A DNA stretch of 64,000 bases from Duncaniella sp. (GCA_029056055.1 JAIDCC010000052.1:1-64000); one strand, 5' to 3'. Numbered from the stretch's first letter, positions 15,536 to 25,947 are shown. Made by a program: numbers and translations. The notes: generated by a model not told the origin, from the sequence alone.

Positions 15536-17027
15536 CGGGACGGCTCTCGTGGCCGTGGCCCGAGAGGGTGCAGACGGCGTAGCTCCATCCGTCGCCGCGC
15601 ACGCGCTGCGGGAGGGTGAAAGAGGTGTCGTAGACGGTGGCGAGCAGGTAGCGTCCGTCGAGGCCGTCGCCGTCGGAGGCCGAGGGGTCGGAGACGCCGG
15701 GGGGAATGGCATAGACGGTGTAACGCTCGCAGTCGCGGCGGTCGATGTCGGCCGAGCCCCATGAGAGACGGTCGGCTTTGCGCACAATGCCGCGTGGCTC
15801 GGCCACAGGCTCGTCGGCTTCGCCAAGCGAAGGCACGAGCGCGGGAGTAGAATAGAGGTCCTTGAGGTAGGGCGCCATGCGGGGGAGAAATTTGGCACTG
15901 TAGAGCACCGAGCCCGGCGCGCCGTCGCGACTCAGGCGGCGGTTGTGGGCCACCTGCGACACTATCTCACGGCAGTTGGCAGCGACATCGCCCTTCTCGA
16001 TGCGCTCCATAGTCATAGAGCTGTAGAAATGGATGCCATACTCGGGAGCGGTCTTGCTCCACCAGTCGGCAATCTCGACGTAAGGGGCAGTCGAGTGGGT
16101 AGACGACCAGTAAATCTGTGGCGAAATGAAGTCGATGGTGCCTTGGTAGAGCCAGCCGAGAGGGTCGGAATAGATGTCGTTATACTGCCAGTCGGCGGCC
16201 TTGACACGGAGCGCTCCCGCTTCCCACTTGTCGGCCGAGGTGTCTGCCTTACCCGCCACACCCGCCGGCGAGATGCCGAAACGAATGCCGGGGCGCTCGT
16301 CTCTCACCATCGCGCTGACGTCGGCTACGGTCTTGTGGACGTTGGCACGTCGCCAGTCGCCGTGGGTCATGTGGGGTGCTTCCTTGATGTAGAGGTCGTA
16401 GTCGGCCGAGCCGGGGCCTTCGGGCATTTTGTTGGGATAGAAATAGTCGTCCCAGATGAGACCGTCGACGTCGTAGCCGGTGACGATTTCGCGGCAGACG
16501 TCGACCACGTGCTGACGGGCCGCTTCGAGTCCGGGATTGAAGACGGTGTATTTGCCGTAGTTGAGCAGCCAGCCGTTCTGTTTCCATCGGCGGTCGCGCT
16601 CGCCTGTCCAGTCGGCGCCGGCACTCCACCTGAAAGGATTGACCCAAGCGTAGATTTCCAGCCCGCGCTCGTGGCAGAGGTTCACCATCTCTTCAAGAGG
16701 GTCGAACGACGGTTCGGCTCCCCGCTTGCCGGTGAGATAGCTGCTCCAAGGCTCGGAGGAAGATTCGTAGAAAGCGTCGGCCATGGGACGCACCTGAAAG
16801 AACACCGTTGTGAGTTCGAGGTCGCGGCAACGGTCGGCGATGGCGGCGAGCTCCTTGCGCTGCTGTCGGGTGGTGGCGGCGTCGGTGCCCTGCTTCGAAG
16901 GCCAGTCGATGCCCCAGGCCGTGGCCACCCACACGCCTCTCATCTCGCGCTTCGGATTTTCGGCCAGCAAAGTAGACGGCAGGGCGCACACCACGGCTGC
17001 GAGGAGGGCTATTATCAGTCTTGTCAT
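15522..17027 (-). CDS. Family-10-like glycosyl hydrolase, secreted (YddW / GHL10)
   Basis: A 501-residue protein with a signal peptide (MTRLIIALLAAVVCALPSTLLA). The GHL10/DUF187 barrel starts at EMRGVWVATAWGIDWPSKQG, with TTVFFQVRPMADAFYESS, AWVNPFRWSAG, GYDVDGLIWDDYFYP and DFISPQIYWSS. The C-terminus looks like a fibronectin-III-type module. Relatives act on envelope or peptidoglycan-linked glycans; the substrate here is unknown. No lipobox is seen, so it is probably periplasmic. A TAATTTTGC -7 element lies at 17051-17059. Confidence 0.85.
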   Translation of the reverse strand: MTRLIIALLAAVVCALPSTLLAENPKREMRGVWVATAWGIDWPSKQGTDAATTRQQRKELAAIADRCRDLELTTVFFQVRPMADAFYESSSEPWSSYLTGKRGAEPSFDPLEEMVNLCHERGLEIYAWVNPFRWSAGADWTGERDRRWKQNGWLLNYGKYTVFNPGLEAARQHVVDVCREIVTGYDVDGLIWDDYFYPNKMPEGPGSADYDLYIKEAPHMTHGDWRRANVHKTVADVSAMVRDERPGIRFGISPAGVAGKADTSADKWEAGALRVKAADWQYNDIYSDPLGWLYQGTIDFISPQIYWSSTHSTAPYVEIADWWSKTAPEYGIHFYSSMTMERIEKGDVAANCREIVSQVAHNRRLSRDGAPGSVLYSAKFLPRMAPYLKDLYSTPALVPSLGEADEPVAEPRGIVRKADRLSWGSADIDRRDCERYTVYAIPPGVSDPSASDGDGLDGRYLLATVYDTSFTLPQRVRGDGWSYAVCTLSGHGHESRPVIVR

Positions 17028-17189
17028 AGATGGAAATTCTGTTTTTTACTGCAAAATTAAGGAAAATTAAAAAATTATCCCGCATGAAATTGTGGTTTTT
17101 TGCGAGATTTATAGTAATTTTGCAAGTTGAACGGGCTATAGCGCCCGCTCGCCAAGCGAAAACACCTATTTATTACTGCACAGAAAGCA

Positions 17190-17993
17190 ATGACCAAACG
17201 CCTCCTCGTCATAATGGCCACGGCACTCGCGCTCACCTCCTGCGGCGAATACCAGCGAGTGCTCAAGAGCAACGACCCCGACTATCGCCTCGACTTCGCG
17301 CGCCGGGCCTACGAAAAGCAGCGCTACACGCAGGCCGCCACGGCTCTCGAAGGTGTGCCCGCGGTGTTCAAAGGCTCCGAGAAGGCCGAAGAAGCTCTCT
17401 ACCTGCTGGGCCTGTCGTATTTCGACAACAAGGACTACGACAACTCGGGCGAAACATTCCGCACCTACTACCAGCGCTACCCCAAGGGCAAGTATGCCGA
17501 AATGGCGCGCTTCTATACCGGCTACGGATACTACCTCGACTCGCCCGAACCGCAGCTCGACCAGACAGGCACCATACGGGCCATCGAGGAACTCCAGTCG
17601 TTTCTCGACTTCTATCCGCGCAGCGACAGGGTCTCGGTGGCACAGAACGCCATCTTCGAGCTTCAGGACAAGCTCACCCTCAAGCAGCTCGAAAACGCCC
17701 AGCTCTACTACAACCTGGGCACGTATCTCGACAACAACTACGAGAGCTGCGTCATCGTGGCACGCAACGCTATCAAGGATTATCCTTACTCGAAGTATAA
17801 GGAAGACCTCGAGCTGCTCATCCTGAAGGCACGCTATCAGGAAGCACGCGAGAGTGTACCCGAAAAGAAGGCCGACCGCTATCGCGAAGTGATAGACGAA
17901 TACTACTCGTATATCAACAACTATCCCGACTCGCCCAACCGCGAGGAGGCCGACAACATCCTCAAGATAGCCCGTCGGTATGTGACCGACTGA
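17190..17993 (+). CDS. bamD: Outer-membrane assembly lipoprotein BamD
   Basis: A 267-residue lipoprotein (lipobox ALTSC, Cys18) of TPR repeats, the essential BamA partner that inserts beta-barrels. The opening GEYQRVLKSNDPDYRLDFARRAYEKQRYTQAATALEGV and helices such as ALYLLGLSYFDNKDYDNSGETFRTYYQRYPKG are characteristic. Length is right. It is followed 48 bases on by the omega-like gene, a pairing seen in Bacteroidota. A TAATTTTGC -7 element lies at 17115-17123. Confidence 0.92.
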   Translation: MTKRLLVIMATALALTSCGEYQRVLKSNDPDYRLDFARRAYEKQRYTQAATALEGVPAVFKGSEKAEEALYLLGLSYFDNKDYDNSGETFRTYYQRYPKGKYAEMARFYTGYGYYLDSPEPQLDQTGTIRAIEELQSFLDFYPRSDRVSVAQNAIFELQDKLTLKQLENAQLYYNLGTYLDNNYESCVIVARNAIKDYPYSKYKEDLELLILKARYQEARESVPEKKADRYREVIDEYYSYINNYPDSPNREEADNILKIARRYVTD

Positions 17994-18041
17994 TTTCCTA
18001 TCAAAACGACAAACAACACTCACACCACTATAACAGCGAAC

Positions 18042-18380
18042 ATGGACTACAAGAAGACCAACGCACCCCTGAACACCCAGACCCGCGACCTCATCGCCAT
18101 GAGTGAAGACACCGGCAACGTCTACGAGACCGTCTGCATTATCGCCAAGCGCGCCAACCAGATTGCCGCAGAGATGAAGTCAGACCTCGACAAGAAAATC
18201 AAGGACTTCGCTCCCGTCACCGACAACCTTGAGGAGTATACCGAAAACCGCGAGCGCATCGAAATCTCGCGCTTCTACGAGCGTCTGCCCAAACCGGTGC
18301 TCATCGCCACTCAGGAATACGTCGACCACAAAATCCACTTCCGCAACCCCGCCAAGAAGAACGCCGCGCTCGACGATTGA
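18042..18380 (+). CDS. RNA polymerase omega-like subunit (Rpb6 type)
   Basis: A 112-residue protein of the Bacteroidota omega/Rpb6-like family. It carries the conserved helix NVYETVCIIAKRANQIAAEM and a later acidic part. It would bind the beta-prime C-terminus and help RNA polymerase assembly. It follows bamD closely and is probably co-transcribed. The family is divergent from E. coli RpoZ; the call rests on the core helix and gene context. Confidence 0.85.
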   Translation: MDYKKTNAPLNTQTRDLIAMSEDTGNVYETVCIIAKRANQIAAEMKSDLDKKIKDFAPVTDNLEEYTENRERIEISRFYERLPKPVLIATQEYVDHKIHFRNPAKKNAALDD

Positions 18381-18715
18381 CCCTCGCAGGGCCGACGCGC
18401 GATTTCGCACCTTCATGGAGCGACGTGTCAATGGCGCGCAGGAGATGCCGGGGCTTAATCCCGCAGAGAGCGGGACGAGGCCGGCGGCATGGCTTGCGCG
18501 GCAGGAAGGCGCGTCGCTTAAATCCATGCGCAGGCACAGGCGCGCGTCGCCGAGAGCCATTTCCTCAGAGCGCGTTTCGCGGCGTGGCCCAAGCCGTTGC
18601 TCGGCTGCAACGATGTCCTCGCTCTCACCGAGCCTACTGTCATAGCCCGGATAGCGTGACCCCCGCGCGAGCGAACACTTTTTTATGGCATTCAATCGCA
18701 AAAATTGCAAAAAGT
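18381..18715. other. G+C-rich gene-free stretch with many potential stems
   Basis: Frames on both strands are arginine- and serine-rich and look non-coding. Short stems are visible, for example CCCGC/GCGGG at about 18462-18476. Read on the minus strand there are GCTCGG/CCGAGC pairings. It could be a structured RNA or a dispersed repeat; unresolved. Confidence 0.4.
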
Positions 18716-18725
18716 GAGCGAAACA

Positions 18726-18757
18726 TTTGTGGGTCTCGCAGAAAATTTGTAATTTTG
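18726..18757 (+). promoter_or_regulatory. Bacteroidota-type promoter of rpsO
   Basis: TTTG at 18726-18729, a 20-base spacer, TAATTTTG at 18750-18757. The leader of about 65 nt may hold S15 autoregulatory structure; none was defined. Confidence 0.85.
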
Positions 18758-18825
18758 TGCGCTCATTCAGAGCAACCGTTTTTAATTTCCCTATTATTCA
18801 ACCCCACTTTTAAACATCAATCTCA

Positions 18826-19101
18826 ATGCATTTGAATTCTGATGAAAAAGTAGAGATCTTTGAGACCTACGGCAACGGCAAGACCGACACCGGCTCCCCC
18901 GAAGCTCAGATTGCCCTCTTCTCGTTCCGTATCAAGCATTTGACCGAACACCTTCGTTCAAATCACAAAGACTACACCACAGCTCGTGCTCTCAAGGCTC
19001 TGGTAGGTAAGCGTCGTCGTCTCCTCGACTATCTGATTCGCAAGGACATCAACCGCTACCGCGCCATCATCGCCCGTCCTGAGCTCGGTATCCGAAAGTA
19101 A
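18826..19101 (+). CDS. rpsO: 30S ribosomal protein S15
   Basis: 91 residues. Binds the central domain of 16S rRNA. Diagnostic motifs are TGSPEAQIALFSFRIKHLTEHL, SNHKDYTTARALKALVGKRRRLLDYLIRKDINRY. A monocistronic unit with its own promoter and terminator. Confidence 0.97.
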   Translation: MHLNSDEKVEIFETYGNGKTDTGSPEAQIALFSFRIKHLTEHLRSNHKDYTTARALKALVGKRRRLLDYLIRKDINRYRAIIARPELGIRK

Positions 19102-19181
19102 GCACATAGGCAGAAGCACGCGTCGACCCGACGCTGTGCGAGCCGTCACCCCGCTTACTCGACGACTACACCATCCCACAC

Positions 19182-19216
19182 ACCCCGACCTTTCCGAAGG
19201 CCGGGGTGTTGCTTTT
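19182..19216 (+). terminator. rpsO terminator, start of a duplicated block
   Basis: ACCCCGACCTT / AAGGCCGGGGT followed by GCTTTTTC. Copied at 19867-19900. Confidence 0.85.
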
Positions 19217-19275
19217 TCAATCTCATTGTTTCAGGGGGGGATGTTTGGAAATTAAGAAGAAAATGTTTATATTTC
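19183..19275 (+). repeat. Direct repeat copy 1 (terminator plus promoter)
   Basis: About 92 bp matching 19868-19957 with few differences. It holds the rpsO terminator and a promoter-like TTTG (19244), 20 bases, TATATTTC (19268). The last base of the -7 box is changed compared with copy 2. Confidence 0.85.
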
Positions 19276-19429
19276 CGCTACCAACATTACGAATTTTTAA
19301 GTTAATAGCGAGAGGCTTTGAGTCGATTGTAGCTTGTAATCTGCGGATTAATCGCGGAGCATCGCCTCGTGCTTGCTTTACGCCAGCTTCTAAATCGAAC
19401 CCTATTGGAGATATTAATTTATCAGCCAT
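19276..19429 (-). pseudogene. N-terminal fragment, possibly of a phage tail tape-measure protein
   Basis: The minus-strand frame starts MADKLISPIGFDLEAGVKQA and continues RGDAPRLIRRLQATIDSKPL before running into the repeat at 19275, where coding character stops. It reads like a real protein start. The opening ISPIGFDLE followed by a basic helix recalls tape-measure N-termini in Bacteroides phages (from memory, uncertain). It is a fragment trapped between the two direct-repeat copies. Confidence 0.4.
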
Positions 19430-19450
19430 TTGATATATTGTTTTTTATTG

Positions 19451-19482
19451 TTTGCTATTCTCGGGGATTTTTCCTACCTTTG
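19451..19482 (+). promoter_or_regulatory. Bacteroidota-type promoter of the small membrane protein
   Basis: TTTG at 19451-19454, a 20-base spacer, TACCTTTG at 19475-19482. Confidence 0.8.
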
Positions 19483-19519
19483 TAGGCAAAATCTTTTTAT
19501 CCCATTATCCCACACCCTT

Positions 19520-19717
19520 ATGAAAAGTCTTTTTCTTCGTAATTTCTGCTTTGTAGTCATTGGCGTGTTGGCTTTTGTTCGCAGTTTTGCGCTCCAAGCC
19601 AAAACCTATGCAATGGCTCCCGATTACTTTATTGACGAACTCCAGTTTCTTGGTCTGATACTCCTTGCTATCGGTGGAAGCGGAATGTATCAGCATTTCA
19701 AAGAGGAGAAGAAATAA
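19520..19717 (+). CDS. Small two-helix membrane protein, unknown
   Basis: 65 residues from MKSLFLRNFCFVVIGVLAFV. Two hydrophobic segments (about residues 8-26 and 42-57) are separated by a short loop AKTYAMAPDYFIDE and followed by a charged tail QHFKEEKK. A full promoter 38 bases upstream supports a real gene. It lies inside the insert between the two direct repeats, so it may have arrived with that insert. Not recognised. Confidence 0.6.
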   Translation: MKSLFLRNFCFVVIGVLAFVRSFALQAKTYAMAPDYFIDELQFLGLILLAIGGSGMYQHFKEEKK

Positions 19718-19867
19718 TATCATATTGCATTTAATAATAAAATGAACCGCACTCCCAAATGGGAATACGGCACTCAGGCTCTGACTCGGTTGTTTTGCTG
19801 CAAAGACAGCAAATATTCAAGTAATACGGAAATAAATCTTGCGTATCACAAAATAAATCAATATATT

Positions 19868-19957
19868 CCCCGACCTTTCAGAAGGCCGGGGTGTTGCTTT
19901 TACAATCTATTATTTCAGGGGGATGTTTGGAGATTTTGAAGAAAATGTTTATATTTG
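19868..19957 (+). repeat. Direct repeat copy 2 (terminator plus active promoter)
   Basis: Matches 19183-19275. It contains the same hairpin and the promoter TTTG (19926-19929), 20 bases, TATATTTG (19950-19957), which drives the TPR lipoprotein. Confidence 0.85.
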
Positions 19958-19991
19958 CAAATAAGTAAATTCTAAATCTCTTTTATCCCTA

Positions 19992-21713
19992 ATGCGACGT
20001 TTCCCGGTAGTCATATTCATCATTTTTGCGCTTGCCGCGGTCTTTACGGCTTGTAAGGACCGTGAGTTTTCGGCGCGTGCCGACCTGAGGGCTATCGACA
20101 CGATGGTGAGACACAATCCGGAACGAGCCGCCCGGATGCTCGATTCGATAGACGGGATGATTGCCAAGCCGTCGGAGCGCGCTGCCCACTCGCTGCTGCG
20201 TCTCGAGGCACGCTATCGCCTTGACTCGGTGCCTTCGGCTATAGACGATTCGCTCGCGGAGGCGGCCCTCGACCGGTTTCGAGCCGATGGCGGAAACGAG
20301 TTTTATCGCATGAAAGCCCTCTTTCTGAAGGGTTATAACGACGTGGTGCGCGAGGATTATGGCGAAGGAGTGGTGGCGCTCCTCGAGGCCGAGCGACTTG
20401 CCCGGAAGCTCGACGAACCATATTGGTGCGGTCACATAGCCCGCGCCATAGGAAACGCCTACATGGGTGTGCTCGACTACAACAGCGCGCTGACCTACTT
20501 CGAGAAACAAGATTCTGCATTCACGCTCTACGGAGATTCGGTCTACATCTATGACGGTTGGAGCTATCTGGCTTTTCTACAGGACGAGATGGGGCTATTC
20601 GACGAAGCGTCGGCCAATCTCGACAAGGCGCAGGCATGGGCTTACAGCAAAGGTGATTCAGCACTGATTGCCTCCAACTATACCGGGAGAATGTTTATCA
20701 GTGTCCATCAGAAAGATTTCGAAAAAGTGCTTCTTTATGCCGACAGCGTCGTAATGTTTGACCCGGGAGAACTTGTCCCGAATTCCTTTTTCGTCGTGGC
20801 CCGCGCTCTCATCCACACAGGCAGAAAGGATGAAGTGGAGACGTGGCTGCACACACGTCCCGAATGGGCTTCCTACTCCGAAGAGGATATTCCCGAGACA
20901 TATTGGATTGAATTGGGCGATTATCGGCGAGCCTATGAAAAATGCAATAATTCTGCGATAGGTACCAATAACATGGTAAGAAAACTTATGCAGCAAAAAC
21001 TCACCGGTGCCATCCGCGGCTATGATGAGAGTCAACGACAAGCCGACAGGAATAGACTTGAAAGAATTAAGTGGGTGATGTGTGTTGTCTCGCTGCTGCT
21101 TTTGATAGTCGGGACGGCCTATGCGGCATTGTACTATCGGACGACTAACCGACTCCATAGCTCGATGTATATGGTGTCGTCGCTTCACGCTACGATTGAT
21201 GCCAGAGACCGCGAGCTCGATGCTCTCAGACAGAAGGTAGATGCTTCCGTAGCCGATGAGGGTGCAGAAAAAAGAATGCCGAAGGCCGAAAGTGTGAAAA
21301 CCCCGGCGGGACAGTCGGCATCTCGTTTCGCCGAATTGAAACGCCTTCACGAATTGTTTCTCGCGGGCAATGGCAATCGCGACGACCGTGAGCTGTTCAG
21401 GAAAATGGTCTATGAAACTCTCTCCGACCTTCGCGGCCGCGACAATGTAAATAAACTCGGCCGTGAGATAGACCAGTTGCATGATGGTGCGTTCAGCAAG
21501 TTTGTCGAAACTTATCCGAATCTAAAGGATGAAGAGGTGGCATTGTTTGTCTACACCATATTTGGATTTCCGGGAAATGTGACGGCGTCGTTGCTCCGAA
21601 TCTCCGAACCCAATCTCTTCAATCGCCGAACACGATTGCGCAAGAAAATTGCGGCATCCGACTCGCCCTACGCATCAACCTTTCTGGAGCTTTGCAGTGG
21701 CAACGCACGGTGA
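19992..21713 (+). CDS. TPR lipoprotein with transmembrane helix and C-terminal helical DNA-binding-like domain
   Basis: 573 residues. A lipobox-like VFTAC (Cys21) and about 300 residues of TPR-like helices (GNAYMGVLDYNSALTYFEKQDSAFTLYGD) should face the periplasm. A membrane helix near 356-378 (WVMCVVSLLLLIVGTAYAAL) and a coiled coil follow. The C-terminus (DEEVALFVYTIFGFPGNVTASLLRISEPNLFNRRTRLRKKI) looks like a LuxR-type helix-turn-helix. This plan is common in Bacteroidota TPR membrane regulators. DUF3244 lies downstream. Target genes are unknown. Confidence 0.75.
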   Translation: MRRFPVVIFIIFALAAVFTACKDREFSARADLRAIDTMVRHNPERAARMLDSIDGMIAKPSERAAHSLLRLEARYRLDSVPSAIDDSLAEAALDRFRADGGNEFYRMKALFLKGYNDVVREDYGEGVVALLEAERLARKLDEPYWCGHIARAIGNAYMGVLDYNSALTYFEKQDSAFTLYGDSVYIYDGWSYLAFLQDEMGLFDEASANLDKAQAWAYSKGDSALIASNYTGRMFISVHQKDFEKVLLYADSVVMFDPGELVPNSFFVVARALIHTGRKDEVETWLHTRPEWASYSEEDIPETYWIELGDYRRAYEKCNNSAIGTNNMVRKLMQQKLTGAIRGYDESQRQADRNRLERIKWVMCVVSLLLLIVGTAYAALYYRTTNRLHSSMYMVSSLHATIDARDRELDALRQKVDASVADEGAEKRMPKAESVKTPAGQSASRFAELKRLHELFLAGNGNRDDRELFRKMVYETLSDLRGRDNVNKLGREIDQLHDGAFSKFVETYPNLKDEEVALFVYTIFGFPGNVTASLLRISEPNLFNRRTRLRKKIAASDSPYASTFLELCSGNAR

Positions 21714-21911
21714 CCAGGCCTGATATCCGCCGCGACATCATGGGTTTCCGCCAAATGATAGCTCTGTGAACGATGATGATAGATGTCTTAAAAATATAGA
21801 TGCTGATAATCAGTGCGTTGTTCAGTAAAATGATAGGTGGATTATTGCCATGATATGATGATGAATTAGAGAAAAATCATTAACTTTGCATTAAATCAAT
21901 CGCTAATCACC

Positions 21912-22280
21912 ATGAAGAAATTCATCGCATTTCTGCTAATCGCATTTTCTGCTTTGGTCTCATTCGCAGCTATTAATGACGAAGATGACGAAAAAGACAA
22001 CAGTCGAGGTGTGCTGACTCGTACTTCGAAATTTGACTCGGTCAAAGTAATCGAGGTTGTCAACATCGGCGAAGCCCTGGTGTTTCAGCCTTCGTTTGTT
22101 TGCCGCTCGATGGCCATACATATTTACGATGAGGAGGGAAATCTCCGCACCGCGTTCAAACATCTCGACTTGTTGGGCAACAATCCGACAGTGGAGATAA
22201 GAGGCTTGAAAGGCGAACTTAATATTAATGTGGTGACAGAAACCGGTGAAGAGTATGAAGGTACTCTTTACTGTCCCTGA
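21912..22280 (+). CDS. DUF3244 small secreted protein
   Basis: 122 residues with a signal peptide (MKKFIAFLLIAFSALVSFA), then a beta-rich domain (AIHIYDEEGNLRT, VEIRGLKGELNINVVTETGEEYEG) of the DUF3244 type, resembling short adhesin-like sandwiches. A TAACTTTGC -7 element lies about 25 bases upstream without a clear -33 box, so it may need an activator. The preceding TPR membrane regulator is a candidate. Function unknown. Confidence 0.75.
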   Translation: MKKFIAFLLIAFSALVSFAAINDEDDEKDNSRGVLTRTSKFDSVKVIEVVNIGEALVFQPSFVCRSMAIHIYDEEGNLRTAFKHLDLLGNNPTVEIRGLKGELNINVVTETGEEYEGTLYCP

Positions 22281-22534
22281 TATTAACCCGGCTATATCGT
22301 CAATATCTATAAGCCATAACGAATGATTGATGAGAGCATTTCTCATGCAAAATAGCGAGACGCTTCGCTCTCCGGGACTTCAGGCAAGTGTCGAGCTATG
22401 ACAGCCGGGTGACATCGCTATCCGGACGATGGTCATCCGTAGCGCAATCAGATAATCTATAACACCACGTGTGAGGTGATTTCTCAACATAGAACATCAA
22501 GAAAAGTAGCCAACAGGACAAATAAAGATTGGCA
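22281..22534. other. Gene-free stretch
   Basis: No convincing gene on either strand. A few short hairpin-forming runs are seen (for example GCGAGACGCTTCGC near 22357), with no recognisable RNA family. Confidence 0.5.
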
Positions 22535-22578
22535 ACCTCCTGCTCGGGACGAGAGTCCGTGGGCAGGAGGTATTATTT
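22535..22578. terminator. Stem-loop between convergent genes
   Basis: ACCTCCTGC and GCAGGAGGT enclose a second small stem (GGGAC/GTCC), followed by ATTATTTTT. It ends transcripts from DUF3244 and possibly the L,D-transpeptidase. Confidence 0.75.
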
Positions 22579-22622
22579 TTGAGGGAGGAAGTAAGGAGGG
22601 TAAAGCCGAGAGAGAATGAAGC

Positions 22623-23270
22623 TCAGTCGTCGTCGGGCTGCACGGGGTCGGGGAGAATTATGACGTGAGAATCTTTGTCGACCATCGTGCGGACGTGCAG
22701 GATGTCGTCGTTGCGCATACGCATACATCCGTGGCTTCGGCGCCCCGGCACGGAGTAGGGAGCGTTGGTGCCGTGGATGCCTATGCCGTAGAAACGGGGA
22801 GTGATGAGCGAGACAAAGAAAGGTCCGTAGCATTTGTCGTCAGTGTCCTTGTAGGTCCAGTCGGTAGAGTCGTAGATGCCCATCAGTCGGAAATCGCCCT
22901 CGGGAGTGCGGCAATCGTCCATCTTCTTCTTTTGACCGCGCACCGACGAGGCGCACACCGGGTAGGAGCTGAGGGTGTCAGCGAACGCGTTGCGCACGTA
23001 GAGGCGCGTGTGGGGTTTGTCGACGAGCAGGTGTCGCGGCAGGCGCTGACGGCCCGGAGCGGCGGAGCAGGGCGAGTCGATGGCAGCCCACACCTCAGGC
23101 TCGATGTCGGGAAGCACCGGCACTGCGGCGCCGCGATAAGAGCTGATGAGACCCTCGAGAGCGGGGCTGAACAAAGGCTGCGCTTCGGCAGTCTCCTCGG
23201 CCGCGAGAGGGAGCGCGCACGCGCCCGCGGCGGTAAATATGTGGAGTAAAGCGAGAATAGACGGTTTCAT
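22623..23270 (-). CDS. L,D-transpeptidase (YkuD family), exported
   Basis: A 215-residue exported protein with an N-terminal hydrophobic stretch (ILALLHIFTAAGACALPLA). The YkuD motif is intact: His166 in GIHGTN and SHGCMRM at 179-185 with nucleophile Cys182. It would form 3-3 peptidoglycan cross-links or attach proteins to peptidoglycan in the periplasm. A pre-catalytic linker carries extra cysteines. Divergent from guaB. Confidence 0.9.
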   Translation of the reverse strand: MKPSILALLHIFTAAGACALPLAAEETAEAQPLFSPALEGLISSYRGAAVPVLPDIEPEVWAAIDSPCSAAPGRQRLPRHLLVDKPHTRLYVRNAFADTLSSYPVCASSVRGQKKKMDDCRTPEGDFRLMGIYDSTDWTYKDTDDKCYGPFFVSLITPRFYGIGIHGTNAPYSVPGRRSHGCMRMRNDDILHVRTMVDKDSHVIILPDPVQPDDD

Positions 23271-23326
23271 GCCACAAAGATAAGAAATATCTTGCGAAAA
23301 ATAGTGGGAGTTTCAGGAAAAATGTG

Positions 23327-23334
23327 TATCTTTG
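23327..23334 (+). promoter_or_regulatory. -7 element of guaB
   Basis: TATCTTTG, 26 bases before the guaB ATG. No TTTG at 20 bases upstream. Confidence 0.5.
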
Positions 23335-23344
23335 CACGCAATAA

Positions 23345-24838
<1,494 letters not shown>

Positions 24839-24860
24839 CAAGTTACACACATCATAACCG

Positions 24861-24908
24861 CGGGCGGACAGAAGGCCTGACACAACAGCTCTTCTGCCCG
24901 CCCGTTTT
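24861..24908 (+). terminator. guaB terminator
   Basis: CGGGCGGACAGAAG pairs imperfectly with CTTCTGCCCGCCCG, followed by TTTT. Confidence 0.75.
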
Positions 24909-24942
24909 AGGTTTTAACCTTCTTTCCAATCACATTCCTTCA

Positions 24943-25926
24943 ATGAAATCTCTTTTCTTCGGACTTGCCGCCATGCTCGCCCTGACGGCGTGCGGCAAAG
25001 GCGCGGCCACGGCTACGACTGACGCCGTCGAGACCGCTGCGACCGACACTGCAACGGTCTATTTCATAAAAGACATCACTCCCGAAAATCTTGTCAAGGT
25101 CTACAAGGCGCTCGGTCGCGAGGCCAAGGGCAAAGTAGCCGTCAAGATTTCCACCGGCGAGAGCGAAAAGACCGGCTACATCCGCCCCGACTTCATGGCA
25201 CCGCTGATAGCCGAGCTCGGCAACGCCACAATCGTGGAATGCAACACGGCCTACAACGGTAACCGTAACACCACCGAGGCCCACCTCAAGGCTATCGCCG
25301 AACGCGGATTTGAGAAGGTGGCACCTGTGGAAATCCTCGATGCAGAGGGCGACACCCTGCTCCCGCTCGAAGGAGGCCGTCACCTCAAAGGCCACATGGT
25401 GGGCAAAGCTTATCCCGACTATGATTTCACCGTGGTGTTGAGCCATTTCAAGGGCCACGCCATGGGCGGTTTCGGAGGCGCGCTCAAGAACATTTCGATA
25501 GGTCTCGCGTCGGCCGACGGCAAGAGCTACATCCATTCGGCCGGAAAGCACGACAAGGTGGAAGGTATCTGGGCCAACATTGCCGACCAGGACGATTTTC
25601 TTGAGTCGATGGCCGAGGCCTCGAAAGTGATTGTCGACCACGCCGGCGACAACATCCTCTACATCAACGTGGCCAACAAGCTGAGCGTGGATTGCGACTG
25701 CGACGGCAATCCCCACGCACCCGAAATGGGCGACCTCGGCATCTATGCCTCTCTCGACCCCGTGGCTCTCGACCAGGCTTGCGTCGACGCTGTCTACGCT
25801 TCGTCAGACCCCGGAAAGGGCGCCCTTATCGAGCGTATGGAGTCGCGCCACGGCATCCACACCATCGAGACCGCCGACAGCATCGGCGTTGGCACCCGCG
25901 TCTATCGTGTCGTGACCCTCGAATAA
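24943..25926 (+). CDS. DUF362 lipoprotein
   Basis: A 327-residue lipoprotein (lipobox LALTAC, Cys about 17). The DUF362 domain is visible in VAVKISTGESEKTGYIRPDFMAPLIAEL, TAYNGNRNTTEAHLKAIAERGF, VVLSHFKGHAMGGFGGALKNISIGLAS and DLGIYASLDPVALDQACVD. Some relatives carry ferredoxin domains; this one has only a CDCDG motif and no 4Fe-4S cluster set. An extra N-terminal Ala/Thr-rich linker follows the lipid anchor. Role unknown. Confidence 0.85.
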   Translation: MKSLFFGLAAMLALTACGKGAATATTDAVETAATDTATVYFIKDITPENLVKVYKALGREAKGKVAVKISTGESEKTGYIRPDFMAPLIAELGNATIVECNTAYNGNRNTTEAHLKAIAERGFEKVAPVEILDAEGDTLLPLEGGRHLKGHMVGKAYPDYDFTVVLSHFKGHAMGGFGGALKNISIGLASADGKSYIHSAGKHDKVEGIWANIADQDDFLESMAEASKVIVDHAGDNILYINVANKLSVDCDCDGNPHAPEMGDLGIYASLDPVALDQACVDAVYASSDPGKGALIERMESRHGIHTIETADSIGVGTRVYRVVTLE

Positions 25927-25947
25927 TCCTATTCCTGAAAGAACAGA

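Noticed and set aside
18377..18835. Possible 152-residue gene after the omega-like gene
   Set aside because: Starts inside the omega gene, is Arg-rich and runs through the rpsO promoter.
19742..19939. 65-codon frame before the TPR gene
   Set aside because: Reads through the repeated terminator and promoter; no coding character.
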